A stretch of 64,000 nt of DNA, taken from contig NZ_CP025999.1 of assembly GCF_003086695.1 (NCBI RefSeq), positions 180,320-244,319 on the forward strand, read 5' to 3'. Source of the DNA: Stenotrophomonas sp. SAU14A_NAIMI4_8 (lineage in GTDB: Bacteria; Pseudomonadota; Gammaproteobacteria; Xanthomonadales; Xanthomonadaceae). Of the stretch, positions 45,382 to 53,628 are shown one piece after another (position 1 is the stretch's first letter; every line of letters starts with the position of its first letter). Both the position numbers and the translations under genes were made by a program. The notes beneath the pieces are model-generated. The model made no database searches and was not told where the DNA came from. It saw nothing but the letters and a program-made list of their open reading frames with translations.

Positions 45382-45450
45382 ATCCACGCCATGCGTGGAT
45401 GAAGCCGCGCGGCCCGGCGCACCTGGGCAGTCGAGCAAGCTCGACTCTAC
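45378..45450. repeat. SMAG-type REP pair providing stops to both flanking genes
   Basis: Forward copy GTAG-ATCCACGC-cat-GCGTGGAT starts at 45378 inside the Dyp gene's last codons; the reverse copy, GTCGAGC/GCTCGAC type, ends CTAC at 45450 inside the end of the PnuC-family gene. Each GTAG supplies a TAG stop, one per strand. Confidence 0.86.
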
Positions 45451-46031
45451 GGGGCCGAGGCGACCTGCGGTGCGCGCGCGGCGGCCTGCCACGCGCGCAG
45501 GCCGAATACCGCCAGGCCCAGGAAGAACACGTACAGCGCCGCGGTCACGTGCAGCGACTTGAACAGGTACGTGCCCACGTACACCACGTCCACGCCGATC
45601 CACACCCACCAGCACGCCGCATGCCGGCGTGCCTGCCACCACTGGCCGACCAGGCTGAGTCCGGTCAGCAGGGCATCCAGCCACGGCAGTGCGGCATCGG
45701 TGAAGCTGTGCATGACCGCACCCAGCGCCACGCCACCGCACACGCCGATGGCCAGGTCGCGCAGCAGCTTGCCGCGCGCCAGCGGCACGATACGGATGCT
45801 GCCTTCATCGGTGGCATGCTGGCGCCAGTTCAACCAGCCGTAGACCAGGAAACCGCCGAAGATCACCTGCAGCAGGGTGTCCGAATACAGCTTGGCTTCG
45901 GCGAACACCAGCCCGTACAGCGTCACCGACAGCAGCCCCACCGGCCAGGCCGACAGCCGGCGCCGGGCCATCAGCCAGACGCCCAGCACGCTGCACAGCG
46001 CGGCGGTCCACTCGAGCAGCGGCCCGTTCAC
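45447..46031 (-). CDS. pnuT: PnuC-family vitamin transporter, probably for thiamine (PnuT)
   Basis: PnuC-type inner-membrane transporter of 194 residues with about seven helices; VYGWLNWRQH and the GQWWQARRHAACWWVWIGVD block are the Trp-rich family motifs. PnuC imports nicotinamide riboside and PnuT thiamine; the overlap with a TPP-riboswitch-controlled receptor gene argues for thiamine. The GTG start overlaps the receptor stop by four bases (GTGA on the minus strand). The TAG stop comes from the REP at 45447-45450. Confidence 0.85.
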   Translation of the reverse strand: MNGPLLEWTAALCSVLGVWLMARRRLSAWPVGLLSVTLYGLVFAEAKLYSDTLLQVIFGGFLVYGWLNWRQHATDEGSIRIVPLARGKLLRDLAIGVCGGVALGAVMHSFTDAALPWLDALLTGLSLVGQWWQARRHAACWWVWIGVDVVYVGTYLFKSLHVTAALYVFFLGLAVFGLRAWQAAARAPQVASAP

Positions 46032-48208
46032 AGCGCGAACGTCACCGACAGGCGCGCCTGTCGCGGCGCACCGGGGAACAGGTAGTAGTCACCGGCGCTG
46101 CTGCCGGTGTCACGCCAGTAGAAGCGGTTGAACACGTTGTCCACCGACAGGTTCCAGGTGACCGCACGTTCGTGCAGGCGGTGCTGGAAGCGCAGACCGG
46201 CATCGAACACCGAATAGTCCGGCGCACGCACCGCGCCATCGGCACGCGCCACGTTGGCCGATGCGTAGCGCCAGCCCCCGGTCACCTGCAGGCCCTGCAC
46301 GAACGGCAGCGCGTAGGCCAGGTGCACGCTGGCGCGCATCTTCGGCACGTTCACCAGCTGGTGCCCTTCATAGGCCGGCGTTCCGGCATCGCGTGCGCGT
46401 GCGCGCAGCACGCTGGCGCTGGCCACCACCTGCAGCGCATCGGTCAGCTGGCCGTTGGCGGTCAGCTCCAGCCCGGTGTGGGTCTGCTGGCCTTCCTGCA
46501 CGAAGGTGAAGCCCACATCGCTGTCGTCCGGCTTGGCGTACTGGTAGGGCTGGCTGATGCGGAACACCGCCGCGCCCACGCTCAGCGCCTCGTTCGGCGC
46601 GTACTTCACGCCCGCTTCCAGCTGGCGCGATTCCACCGCCGGCAGGAAGGTGTCGGCGTTGCTGGTCCAGAACGGCGCTTCCTGCCCCAGCGAAATGCCG
46701 CGCACGTAACTGGCGTAGGCGTTCAGCTGGTCGGTGGCCTTCCACACCAGGGCGGTCTGCGGCAGGAAGCGCGACAGCCGGCTGTGCCGCTGCGGGTTGC
46801 CGCGCTTGTCGTAGGCGCGCTCGTCCAGGCGCACGTAGCGGCCACCGGCCAGCCACTGCCAGTCGTCGCCGAAGCTGAGCCTGTCCAATGCGAAGAATGC
46901 GTGCTGGCGGCTGTCCAGGCGACGCGCGGACGGGCCCGGCTGCAACGGCGACGGGTCGAACACCGGCACCTGGCCGTCGTGGTAGTTGGTGGTGCCCACG
47001 TACTCGTTCACGCTGGGGCGGCGGTCCACGGTGCGGCGGTAGGTCTCGCCGCCCAGGGTCAGCTCATGGCCAACGCTGCCGGTGCTGAAGCGTCCGCGCA
47101 GCTCGGCGCGTGCCTGCTGGTTGCGGCGGGTGTCGTCGGGGCTGCGGTAGTCGTAGACATCGTAATCGCCATTGGGCGCGAAGTAGTTGCCCGGCACGCT
47201 GCCGTCGGCGCACTGCGCGGCGTAGTAGCAGCCGTAGGCGAAGGCCACGTTGTCATCGATCACCGTGCGGCTGTGGCCCAACGCCACGCGCGACTGCCAG
47301 CTGCTGCTGAAATCGTAGGTGTGCTGCACGGTGATGTTGGTGCTGGCAATGCCCACCGGCATCTGCCACGGCTGGTAGCCCAGCAGGTGGTCACGGTCCA
47401 CGCCGCGCGGCAGTTCGCTGGCCCCCAGCAGCTGGTAGCCCGATGCCGAGCGCTGCGAACTGGTCTGGTAGTTGGCATCCACTTCCAGCTTGCCGCGTTC
47501 GCCGATCAGCCAGTCGGCGGCCAGCGAGTAGAAGTTGCGGCGGCCATCGAGGTGTTCGATATACGAATCGCTGGCATCCCAGGCGGCGTTGAAGCGCACG
47601 CCGAAGCGCGGGGTCAGCCAGTGGCCCACGTCCACGGCGGCGTAGCGCGAGCCTTCCGAATCGGTGCCCAGGGTGACCGTGCGCACTTCGGCCGGGCGCT
47701 TGCCCACGTAGTTGATGATGCCGCCCGGGGCCATCACCCCGGCAGCCAGGCCGGCTTCACCCTTCAGGATTTCCACCGATTCCACGTTCTCCAGCGCCAG
47801 CCGCTGTTCGCCGGCCATCGACAGGCCGTTGAAGCGGTAGCCGGTGGCGGCGTCCAGCGCGAAGCCGCGAATGGCCACGTTCTGGTAGTAGCCGACCGGG
47901 GCATAGGCATCGCCCAGCGAGGCATCGTTGCTGGCCAGTTCGGACAGCGAACGCACCTGGCGCTGTTCCAGGTAGCTGCGGTCGAGCACGTTCACCGATG
48001 CCGGGGTGTCTTTCCAGCTGCCACCGCCGAAGGCATTGGCGCGCGAACTGGCAGAGGCGGGCTTGCCGGCCTGCACGCGCACGGCGGCCAGATCGGTGGG
48101 CGAACGATCGGAGGTGTCGGCGGCATCGGTGGCGGCCTCGCTGGCATGCAGCGGCAGGGCGGCACACAGGGCCAGGGCGAGCAGGGTGGGGCGCAGGCAG
48201 CGGTTCAT
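46028..48208 (-). CDS. TonB-dependent receptor under a TPP riboswitch, probable thiamine receptor
   Basis: Outer-membrane receptor of 726 residues: signal peptide to about residue 22, a TonB-box-like DLAAVRVQ stretch, plug (NVAIRGF, GVMAPGGIINYVGKRP) and a barrel ending RQARLSVTFAL. The sequence is of the siderophore-receptor type, but its leader carries a THI element, so the ligand is probably thiamine or a phosphorylated form. Comparable THI-regulated receptors next to pnuT have been described in Xanthomonas. The ATG at 48208 is used. First gene of a two-gene unit with the PnuC-family transporter. Confidence 0.9.
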   Translation of the reverse strand: MNRCLRPTLLALALCAALPLHASEAATDAADTSDRSPTDLAAVRVQAGKPASASSRANAFGGGSWKDTPASVNVLDRSYLEQRQVRSLSELASNDASLGDAYAPVGYYQNVAIRGFALDAATGYRFNGLSMAGEQRLALENVESVEILKGEAGLAAGVMAPGGIINYVGKRPAEVRTVTLGTDSEGSRYAAVDVGHWLTPRFGVRFNAAWDASDSYIEHLDGRRNFYSLAADWLIGERGKLEVDANYQTSSQRSASGYQLLGASELPRGVDRDHLLGYQPWQMPVGIASTNITVQHTYDFSSSWQSRVALGHSRTVIDDNVAFAYGCYYAAQCADGSVPGNYFAPNGDYDVYDYRSPDDTRRNQQARAELRGRFSTGSVGHELTLGGETYRRTVDRRPSVNEYVGTTNYHDGQVPVFDPSPLQPGPSARRLDSRQHAFFALDRLSFGDDWQWLAGGRYVRLDERAYDKRGNPQRHSRLSRFLPQTALVWKATDQLNAYASYVRGISLGQEAPFWTSNADTFLPAVESRQLEAGVKYAPNEALSVGAAVFRISQPYQYAKPDDSDVGFTFVQEGQQTHTGLELTANGQLTDALQVVASASVLRARARDAGTPAYEGHQLVNVPKMRASVHLAYALPFVQGLQVTGGWRYASANVARADGAVRAPDYSVFDAGLRFQHRLHERAVTWNLSVDNVFNRFYWRDTGSSAGDYYLFPGAPRQARLSVTFAL

Positions 48209-48290
48209 TCGGTTCGTCTTCTGACAGCAAGGGAGACGAAGCGACGGCGCGCGGACGCACCGGCCCAGGGAACGGGGGGTGCGACAGCTG

Positions 48291-48372
48291 CTCAAAGCTC
48301 CCTACGCCGGTGCAAACCGGATCAGGTTCCAAGGGACTCTCTCAGCCTGGCAGATCCAGGCACCCCCGCTTC
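48291..48372 (-). promoter_or_regulatory. TPP riboswitch (THI element)
   Basis: Read on the minus strand: GCGGGGGTGCC, then GGCTGAGAGAGTCCC, TTGGAACCTGATCCGG and TGCACCGGCGTAGGGAGC. CTGAGA and the ACCTGATC...GCGTAGGGA blocks are the two TPP-binding arms. The aptamer ends about 80 bp before the receptor ATG, leaving space for an expression platform that either terminates transcription or hides the ribosome site. Confidence 0.95.
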
Positions 48373-48455
48373 AGGTGACCATTTCACTACAAACCGTACG
48401 GATTTGCGAGTCCGGGAACGGGGCAGGGGGGCCGGGGCTGGGGGCAGAGTATGGA

Positions 48456-48494
48456 GGGGTCAGATCCCTTTCCGCAGGAAAGGGCTCTGACCCC
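48456..48494. repeat. GGGGTC-type hairpin repeat, copy e
   Basis: GGGGTCAGA/TCTGACCCC arms with inner stem CCCTTTCC/GGAAAGGG, 14 bp beyond the stop of the phosphotransferase gene (minus strand) and just upstream of the riboswitch promoter region. Confidence 0.85.
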
Positions 48495-48508
48495 AGGCTT
48501 GTAGGCCG

Positions 48509-49636
48509 CTATGCCGCAGCGTGCAGCGCCTGCAGCAGGCCTTGCCCGGCCTCGGTATGGAACCAGGCCGGGTGGCCCAGCATGAACGGCTGCCAGGCCA
48601 CGTCGGCATTGGCGGTGGAGCCGGTGATGCCTTCGAAGTACTCCACTTCGGACAGTGCGAAGTCGAAATGCACCATCGGCAGCAGGTCGGCCAGCAGATG
48701 CACACGCTCGGCCGACAACGGCAGCACCTGCCGGTAGCCGGCCAGCAGGGCCAGGGCGATATCGCTGCGCACCGCGTCGGCGCCGCGCTGCAGCTCCAGC
48801 CAGGCCACCGCATTGCGCTCGATGGCCGTGGCCAGGTCGAACAGCGCGCTGGTGGGCGAGGCCAGGCCGAAATCCAGCACGGTGGCGATCTGCCCGTCGC
48901 GGGCCCACAGCAGGTTGGAGACGTGCCAGTCGTTGTGCGCCCACAGCCGCGGTTCGTGCTGCAGCCGCTCGGCCAGGCCGGCATGCCAGGGCAGCACGTG
49001 CTCGCGCAGCTGCGCCTGCCAGGGAATGCGCGCCAGGTAGCGGGCCAGGCCGGGGCGATCAGGCAGGCTGGCCTGCAGCGCGGCGATGGGATCGTGTGCG
49101 CGGATCAGATCGTCGCGTGCCACCAGGATATGGGTAGCGCGCTGTGGCGCCTGATAATCGGCTGCGGCACGGTGCAGCCGGGCCAGCATGCGGCCGGCTT
49201 CCTGCGCCTGTGCGATGTCGGTCAGCAGGGACCACGAAGGTGCATCGCGGTAGAGGTCCTCCCCGGCGCCCACCGCGTGCAGTTCGTAGGTCCACGGGCC
49301 CTGCTCCAGCGCGGTCTGCCCGTTGTCTGCAGCAAGCACCTGCACCACCGGTACATCGCGCGCCGCCAGATGGGCGATGAAACGGTGTTCTTCCTGCAGC
49401 ACGGCGGCACTGCGCACGCTGTGGTGGTGGCGCTTGATGAAAACGGCGCCGTGTTCGCCGCGCGCGATCGCCGCGGCCGAGAGCGGGCGCGGGCTGTGCC
49501 ATTGCAGCGTGGCAGTAGGGCCGAGCTGCGTATAGCGCTGCCCCAACCAGGCCAGGTCCTGCGCGGAAATCGCCGGCCAGTCGGCCGCGACCTCGTCGTT
49601 GTTCAGGCCCTGCACGCGGTGGGAAGTATCGGTCAT
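48509..49636 (-). CDS. APH-family phosphotransferase
   Basis: A 375-residue kinase-like protein of the aminoglycoside-phosphotransferase/choline-kinase superfamily. The catalytic Brenner-type loop is LWAHNDWHVSNLLW, with Asp and Asn, and the metal-binding motif is ATVLDFGLAS. An N-terminal Lys in AVFIKRHHH would bind ATP. Homoserine-kinase-like, thiamine-kinase-like and macrolide-kinase-like proteins share this fold; the adjacent thiamine cassette makes thiamine kinase worth testing but the two are separated by a hairpin repeat and the riboswitch. Confidence 0.78.
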   Translation of the reverse strand: MTDTSHRVQGLNNDEVAADWPAISAQDLAWLGQRYTQLGPTATLQWHSPRPLSAAAIARGEHGAVFIKRHHHSVRSAAVLQEEHRFIAHLAARDVPVVQVLAADNGQTALEQGPWTYELHAVGAGEDLYRDAPSWSLLTDIAQAQEAGRMLARLHRAAADYQAPQRATHILVARDDLIRAHDPIAALQASLPDRPGLARYLARIPWQAQLREHVLPWHAGLAERLQHEPRLWAHNDWHVSNLLWARDGQIATVLDFGLASPTSALFDLATAIERNAVAWLELQRGADAVRSDIALALLAGYRQVLPLSAERVHLLADLLPMVHFDFALSEVEYFEGITGSTANADVAWQPFMLGHPAWFHTEAGQGLLQALHAAA

Positions 49637-49793
49637 GGTGGCGCGTTCGCAGATCGGATGGGCAGCAGCACAGCACGCTCATGGTACCGCCCGTGCCGCA
49701 TCCCTGCGCTGGCCCGGTGAACGGGGCGAACACCCGCGCTGGTTACACTGGCAGGCTTCCATTCTGGAAACAGGGAGGCACCGGGACGCAATC

Positions 49794-50894
49794 GTGCGAT
49801 GTTTTTTCTCTATTTTTCTTGGCGCACTGGCGTGTGCATCGGCCGGCCAGGCGCTGGCACAGCCCCACGATCCCAATGCGGAACCGTGGTTCGACGCCGG
49901 CGGCGCCGTCCGCTTCAACTATGGGTGGCTGGACTACGGCCCCACCAGCGGGCTGCAGCTGGAACTGCTGCGTGCCGACATCGATGCCGGTGCCGGGCCG
50001 CTGTTTTTCTCGGCGCAGTACCGCTGGTATGACGGCTTCGATGCGGTCCACCACGCCTATGCAGGCTGGCAGTTCAACGAAGACACCGATCTGCGTGCGG
50101 GTATCCAGCAGGTGCCGTTCGGCCTGCTGCCTACGGCTTCGCAGAGCTTCTGGTTCGGCTCCGGCTACTACCTGGGCATCGAGGATGACTACGATCCCGG
50201 CCTGGTGCTGCAGCATCGCAGTGGCCACCACCTGTGGCACGTCGGCTGGTTTGCCGGCGATGAGTACGGCGACGCGGCGCGCTACGACCGCTATTCGTTC
50301 GATGTGGCACGCACGCCGGAGCTGCCCTACCGCGAGCGCGACCGGGTAAACCTGCGTTACGAGCATGACCGTGACTGGCACGGTGGAACCCTGCTGTTGG
50401 GTGCGTCGGCATTCAGCGGTTCGGTGCAGAACGTGGAAACGCGCCGCCATCATGATCACCACGGCATGGCCGTGCATGCGCAATGGGCGCGCGATGGCTG
50501 GACCACCCAGCTGCAATGGGCGCGCTACCACTACGGTGTGCCGGGAGCGACCATCGCGTTGTCGGCTTTCCAGGCACCGTTCCAGATCGCGCGCAAAGCC
50601 GATGTGCCCAGCGTCAACGTAGCCTATTCGTTCGGCGCGCAGCGTTGGCTGGATGACATCACCTGCTACAACAACGTGAGCATGACCCGCCCGCTGCAAC
50701 GCCAGCCGGGCATGCGCTCGTCGTGGCAGAACGTCACCGGCTGCAGCCTGGGCAAGGGCATGATGCTGACCTACATCGACTGGATCGCCGGAAAGAACAT
50801 GTGGTTCGCCGGCGGCGATGGCATCGGCCTGGACCCGCAAGGGCCCTCACGCTGGCACTCACGCCTGAACCTCAATATCGGTTTCTACTTCTAG
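49794..50894 (+). CDS. Outer-membrane porin-like protein
   Basis: A 366-residue exported protein: signal peptide (CFFSIFLGALACASAGQALA) and a mature barrel rich in Trp, Tyr, His and Asp with alternating strands, ending LNLNIGFYF (terminal Phe). It resembles phosphate-selective or OprO-like porins in overall pattern but I cannot assign a subfamily. It contains several His-rich segments (QHRSGHHLWHVGW, RRHHDHHG). The GTG at 49794 gives a good signal peptide. A BCCT-transporter gene follows after 62 bp, suggesting outer- and inner-membrane steps for the same solute. Confidence 0.72.
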   Translation: MRCFFSIFLGALACASAGQALAQPHDPNAEPWFDAGGAVRFNYGWLDYGPTSGLQLELLRADIDAGAGPLFFSAQYRWYDGFDAVHHAYAGWQFNEDTDLRAGIQQVPFGLLPTASQSFWFGSGYYLGIEDDYDPGLVLQHRSGHHLWHVGWFAGDEYGDAARYDRYSFDVARTPELPYRERDRVNLRYEHDRDWHGGTLLLGASAFSGSVQNVETRRHHDHHGMAVHAQWARDGWTTQLQWARYHYGVPGATIALSAFQAPFQIARKADVPSVNVAYSFGAQRWLDDITCYNNVSMTRPLQRQPGMRSSWQNVTGCSLGKGMMLTYIDWIAGKNMWFAGGDGIGLDPQGPSRWHSRLNLNIGFYF

Positions 50895-50956
50895 GACGCC
50901 CCTCCTCGCGGTCCGCCGCGTATTCCCTTCACGCATTTCCGTTCACGGAGGACGAC

Positions 50957-52930
50957 ATGCCGAGCTCCGCTCCGCACCCCACCCCCGTCAGGCAGCGCAT
51001 CCTGCCGCAGGTATTCATTCCCACCGCGGCGATCGTCATCGCCCTGCTGGCCCTGGCCATCTTCGCGCCGGAACTGGCCACGCACTGGTTCACCGCCGCC
51101 AAGAACTGGACCGCCAACGATGCGGGCTGGTTCACCATCCTGGCCGTCGCCGGCTTCCTGGTGTTCGTGGTGGGCGTGGCCGTCAGCGGCTATGGCCGCA
51201 TCAAGCTGGGCCCCGACCACAGCCGCCCCGACTACAGCTATGCCTCGTGGTTCGCGATGTTGTTTGCCGCCGGCATGGGCATCGGCCTGATGTTCTTCGG
51301 CGTGGCCGAACCGATCATGCACTACGCCACCCCGCCCACCGGCACGCCCGAATCGGCTGCGGCGGCACGCCAGGCCATGCGCATCACCTTCTTCCACTGG
51401 GGCGTGCACGCGTGGGCGATCTACGCGGTAGTGGCGCTGGCGCTGGCGTACTTCGGCTTCCGCCACAACCTGCCGCTGCGCGTGCGCTCGGCGCTGTACC
51501 CGCTCATCGGTGAACGCATCCACGGGCCGATCGGCCACACCGTGGATACCTTCGCCGCGCTGGGCACCATCTTCGGCCTGGCCACCTCGCTGGGGCTGGG
51601 CGTGATGCAGATCAACTCCGGCCTGAACTACCTGTTCGGGCTGGAAGTGAGCACGCTGGTGCAGGTGGTGCTGATCGCCGTCATCACCCTGGTGGCCACC
51701 GGTTCGGTGGTGGCGGGCTTGGACAGCGGCGTGCGCAGATTGTCGGAATTGAACATGATCCTGGCAGCGGCACTGCTGGCCTTCGTGCTGGTCTGCGGAC
51801 CCACCGTGCACCTGTTGCAGGTGCTGGTGCAGAACACCGGCATGTACGTGTCGCAGCTGTTCTCGATGACCTTCAACCTGTACGCCTACGAGCCCACCGG
51901 CTGGCTGGGCGGTTGGACGCTGTTCTATTGGGGCTGGTGGATCGCCTGGTCGCCGTTCGTGGGCATGTTCATCGCGCGCATCTCGCGTGGCCGCACCGTG
52001 CGCGAATTCGTGGTGGGCGTGCTGCTGGTGCCGCTGGGCTTCACCTTCCTGTGGATGACCATCTACGGCAACACCGCCTTGTTCATGGTGCGCGCTGAAG
52101 GGGTACAGGAACTGGTGCAGACCGTTTCCAGCGACAGCTCCATGGCGCTGTTCGAGTTCCTGCGCCATCTGCCGTGGACGATGGCGACCTCGTGCCTGGC
52201 GGTGCTGCTGGTGGCGTTGTTCTTCGTCACCTCTGCCGATTCGGGTGCTTTGGTGATCGACATGCTCACCTCCAAGGGTGAGGAAGAATCACCGCTGTGG
52301 CAGCGCATCTTCTGGGCGTTGCTGGTGGGTGCGCTGGCGGTGGCGCTGTTGTTTGCCGGTGGCCTGGAATCACTGCAGGCGGCCACGATCGCCAGCGCGT
52401 TCCCCTTCACCCTGGTGATGATCCTGATGTGCTGGGGGCTGCTGAAGGCGATGCGCCTGGATGCCACCAAGCGCTCGATCATCCGCGACGCACGCATCCT
52501 GCCCGGCACCAGCGATGACTGGCGTGCGCGCCTGCGGTTGCTGGCGCACAACCCGGTGCAGGCCGAGGTGCTGCGCTTCATCGACCAGCAGGTGATGCCG
52601 GCCCTGCAGGACGTGGCCGGTGAACTGCGGCGACAGGAGCTGGAGGTCGAGGTGACCCTGGGCGAGGATGGCCGCGCCTGGCTGCAGGTCGGCCATGGCC
52701 AGGAAATGGACTTCTTCTATTCGGTGCGGCCGCAGCCGTATGAGCCGCCCAGCTTCACCCTGCAGGACCCGCGCCGCGCCGCCAAGGCCGGGCGTTACTT
52801 CCGCGCCGAGGTCTATCTGCGCGAGGGCGGGCAGGACTATGACGTGATGGGCTGGACGCGCGTGCAGCTGATCCACGATGTGTTGGACCAGTACGCCCGC
52901 CACCGGCAGTTCCTGGACCACGTGCGCTGA
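50957..52930 (+). CDS. betT: BCCT-family choline/betaine transporter, BetT-like
   Basis: Inner-membrane transporter of 657 residues with twelve predicted helices. The Trp-rich substrate segment in helix 8 reads LFYWGWWIAWSPFVGMFIAR, and the SYASWFAMLFAAGMGIGLMF glycine-rich segment is near residue 100, both typical of BCCT proteins. A cytoplasmic C-terminal extension from about residue 520 is BetT-like rather than CaiT-like and may sense osmotic state. Substrate choline or glycine betaine is inferred. CGGAGGACGAC precedes the ATG. A hairpin follows. Confidence 0.92.
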   Translation: MPSSAPHPTPVRQRILPQVFIPTAAIVIALLALAIFAPELATHWFTAAKNWTANDAGWFTILAVAGFLVFVVGVAVSGYGRIKLGPDHSRPDYSYASWFAMLFAAGMGIGLMFFGVAEPIMHYATPPTGTPESAAAARQAMRITFFHWGVHAWAIYAVVALALAYFGFRHNLPLRVRSALYPLIGERIHGPIGHTVDTFAALGTIFGLATSLGLGVMQINSGLNYLFGLEVSTLVQVVLIAVITLVATGSVVAGLDSGVRRLSELNMILAAALLAFVLVCGPTVHLLQVLVQNTGMYVSQLFSMTFNLYAYEPTGWLGGWTLFYWGWWIAWSPFVGMFIARISRGRTVREFVVGVLLVPLGFTFLWMTIYGNTALFMVRAEGVQELVQTVSSDSSMALFEFLRHLPWTMATSCLAVLLVALFFVTSADSGALVIDMLTSKGEEESPLWQRIFWALLVGALAVALLFAGGLESLQAATIASAFPFTLVMILMCWGLLKAMRLDATKRSIIRDARILPGTSDDWRARLRLLAHNPVQAEVLRFIDQQVMPALQDVAGELRRQELEVEVTLGEDGRAWLQVGHGQEMDFFYSVRPQPYEPPSFTLQDPRRAAKAGRYFRAEVYLREGGQDYDVMGWTRVQLIHDVLDQYARHRQFLDHVR

Positions 52931-52937
52931 ACAGCAG

Positions 52938-52965
52938 AACGCCGGCCGTTACTGCGGCCGGCGTT
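52938..52965. terminator. Hairpin between betT and the glycine-zipper gene
   Basis: AACGCCGGCCG-ttactg-CGGCCGGCGTT is a perfect 11-bp stem with short A and T flanks but no long T-run; it probably terminates both converging transcripts. Confidence 0.78.
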
Positions 52966-52985
52966 CCGGGTGTTGCCAGGTGTAC

Positions 52986-53348
52986 TTACCAGCCGCGGTG
53001 GCGACCGCGGTCGTGGCGGTAGCGGCGATCATCGTGGCGGTAGTAACGGCGGTCGTGGCCGCGGTCATGGCCATAGCGACGGTCATAGCGGCGGTCGTAG
53101 CGACGATCGTCGTGGCGGTCCTTGGTGGTCAGGTTGCCGATGGCACCACCGGCCACGGCACCGCCCACGGTGGCGGTCGGGTCGCCGTTGGAGATCAGGT
53201 GACCGGCCACGCCGCCCACCACCGCACCGACCACGGTGCGCTTGTCCTTGCGTGACAGGGCGCTGGCATCGCCGACCACGGCCAAGCCGGCCAGCAGCGC
53301 CAGGGCGAGGCCGAGGCTGCGGAAGCTGAGTGAGGACGTATTGAACAT
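52986..53348 (-). CDS. Glycine-zipper protein with an Asp/Arg/His/Tyr-rich tail
   Basis: A 120-residue exported protein: signal peptide (LALALLAGLAVVGDASA), then a glycine-zipper region (VVGAVVGGVAGHLISNGD, VGGAVAGGAIGNL) typical of outer-membrane lipoprotein-like or Rcs-type proteins, then about 45 residues of D, R, H and Y in a quasi-repeat (DRRYDRRYDRRYGHDRGHDR). GGAGACCCGAAC supports the ATG at 53348. Role unknown; the tail may bind metal or nucleic acid. Low-complexity DNA (GGTCGTAGCGG-type repeats) encodes the tail. Confidence 0.75.
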   Translation of the reverse strand: MFNTSSLSFRSLGLALALLAGLAVVGDASALSRKDKRTVVGAVVGGVAGHLISNGDPTATVGGAVAGGAIGNLTTKDRHDDRRYDRRYDRRYGHDRGHDRRYYRHDDRRYRHDRGRHRGW

Positions 53349-53534
53349 GTTCGGGTCTCCAGTTGGGGGCATGCCACGCGGGGCAGGGAAGGCGCCTGGG
53401 CGCCGTGGCTGCCGCAGGTACCACGCTGGGCTTCGGACATTGCCGGAACATTGCGTGGGCCACCCGGTCGGTGTGCGCATTCATCTAGCGTCATGCGCCA
53501 TGAAGCCCGCCTGAAAGCAGAAAGCTGAACAGCA

Positions 53535-53609
53535 GGGTCGGAGCCCGTCCGGCGGACGGGATCCGACCCCCAGGGTCAGATCCCTTTCCGCAGGAAAGGG
53601 CTCTGACCC
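53535..53609. repeat. GGGGTC-type hairpin repeats, copies f and g in tandem
   Basis: Copy f (53535-53570) has GGGTCGGA/ATCCGACCC arms and inner stem CCCGTCC/GGACGGG; copy g (53573-53609) has GGGTCAGA/TCTGACCC with CCCTTTCC/GGAAAGGG. Both lie within 20-95 bp of the effector gene's stop. Copy f shows the most divergent inner stem of the family, still fully paired. Confidence 0.83.
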
Positions 53610-53628
53610 GAAGCCGGCACCACCGGGC

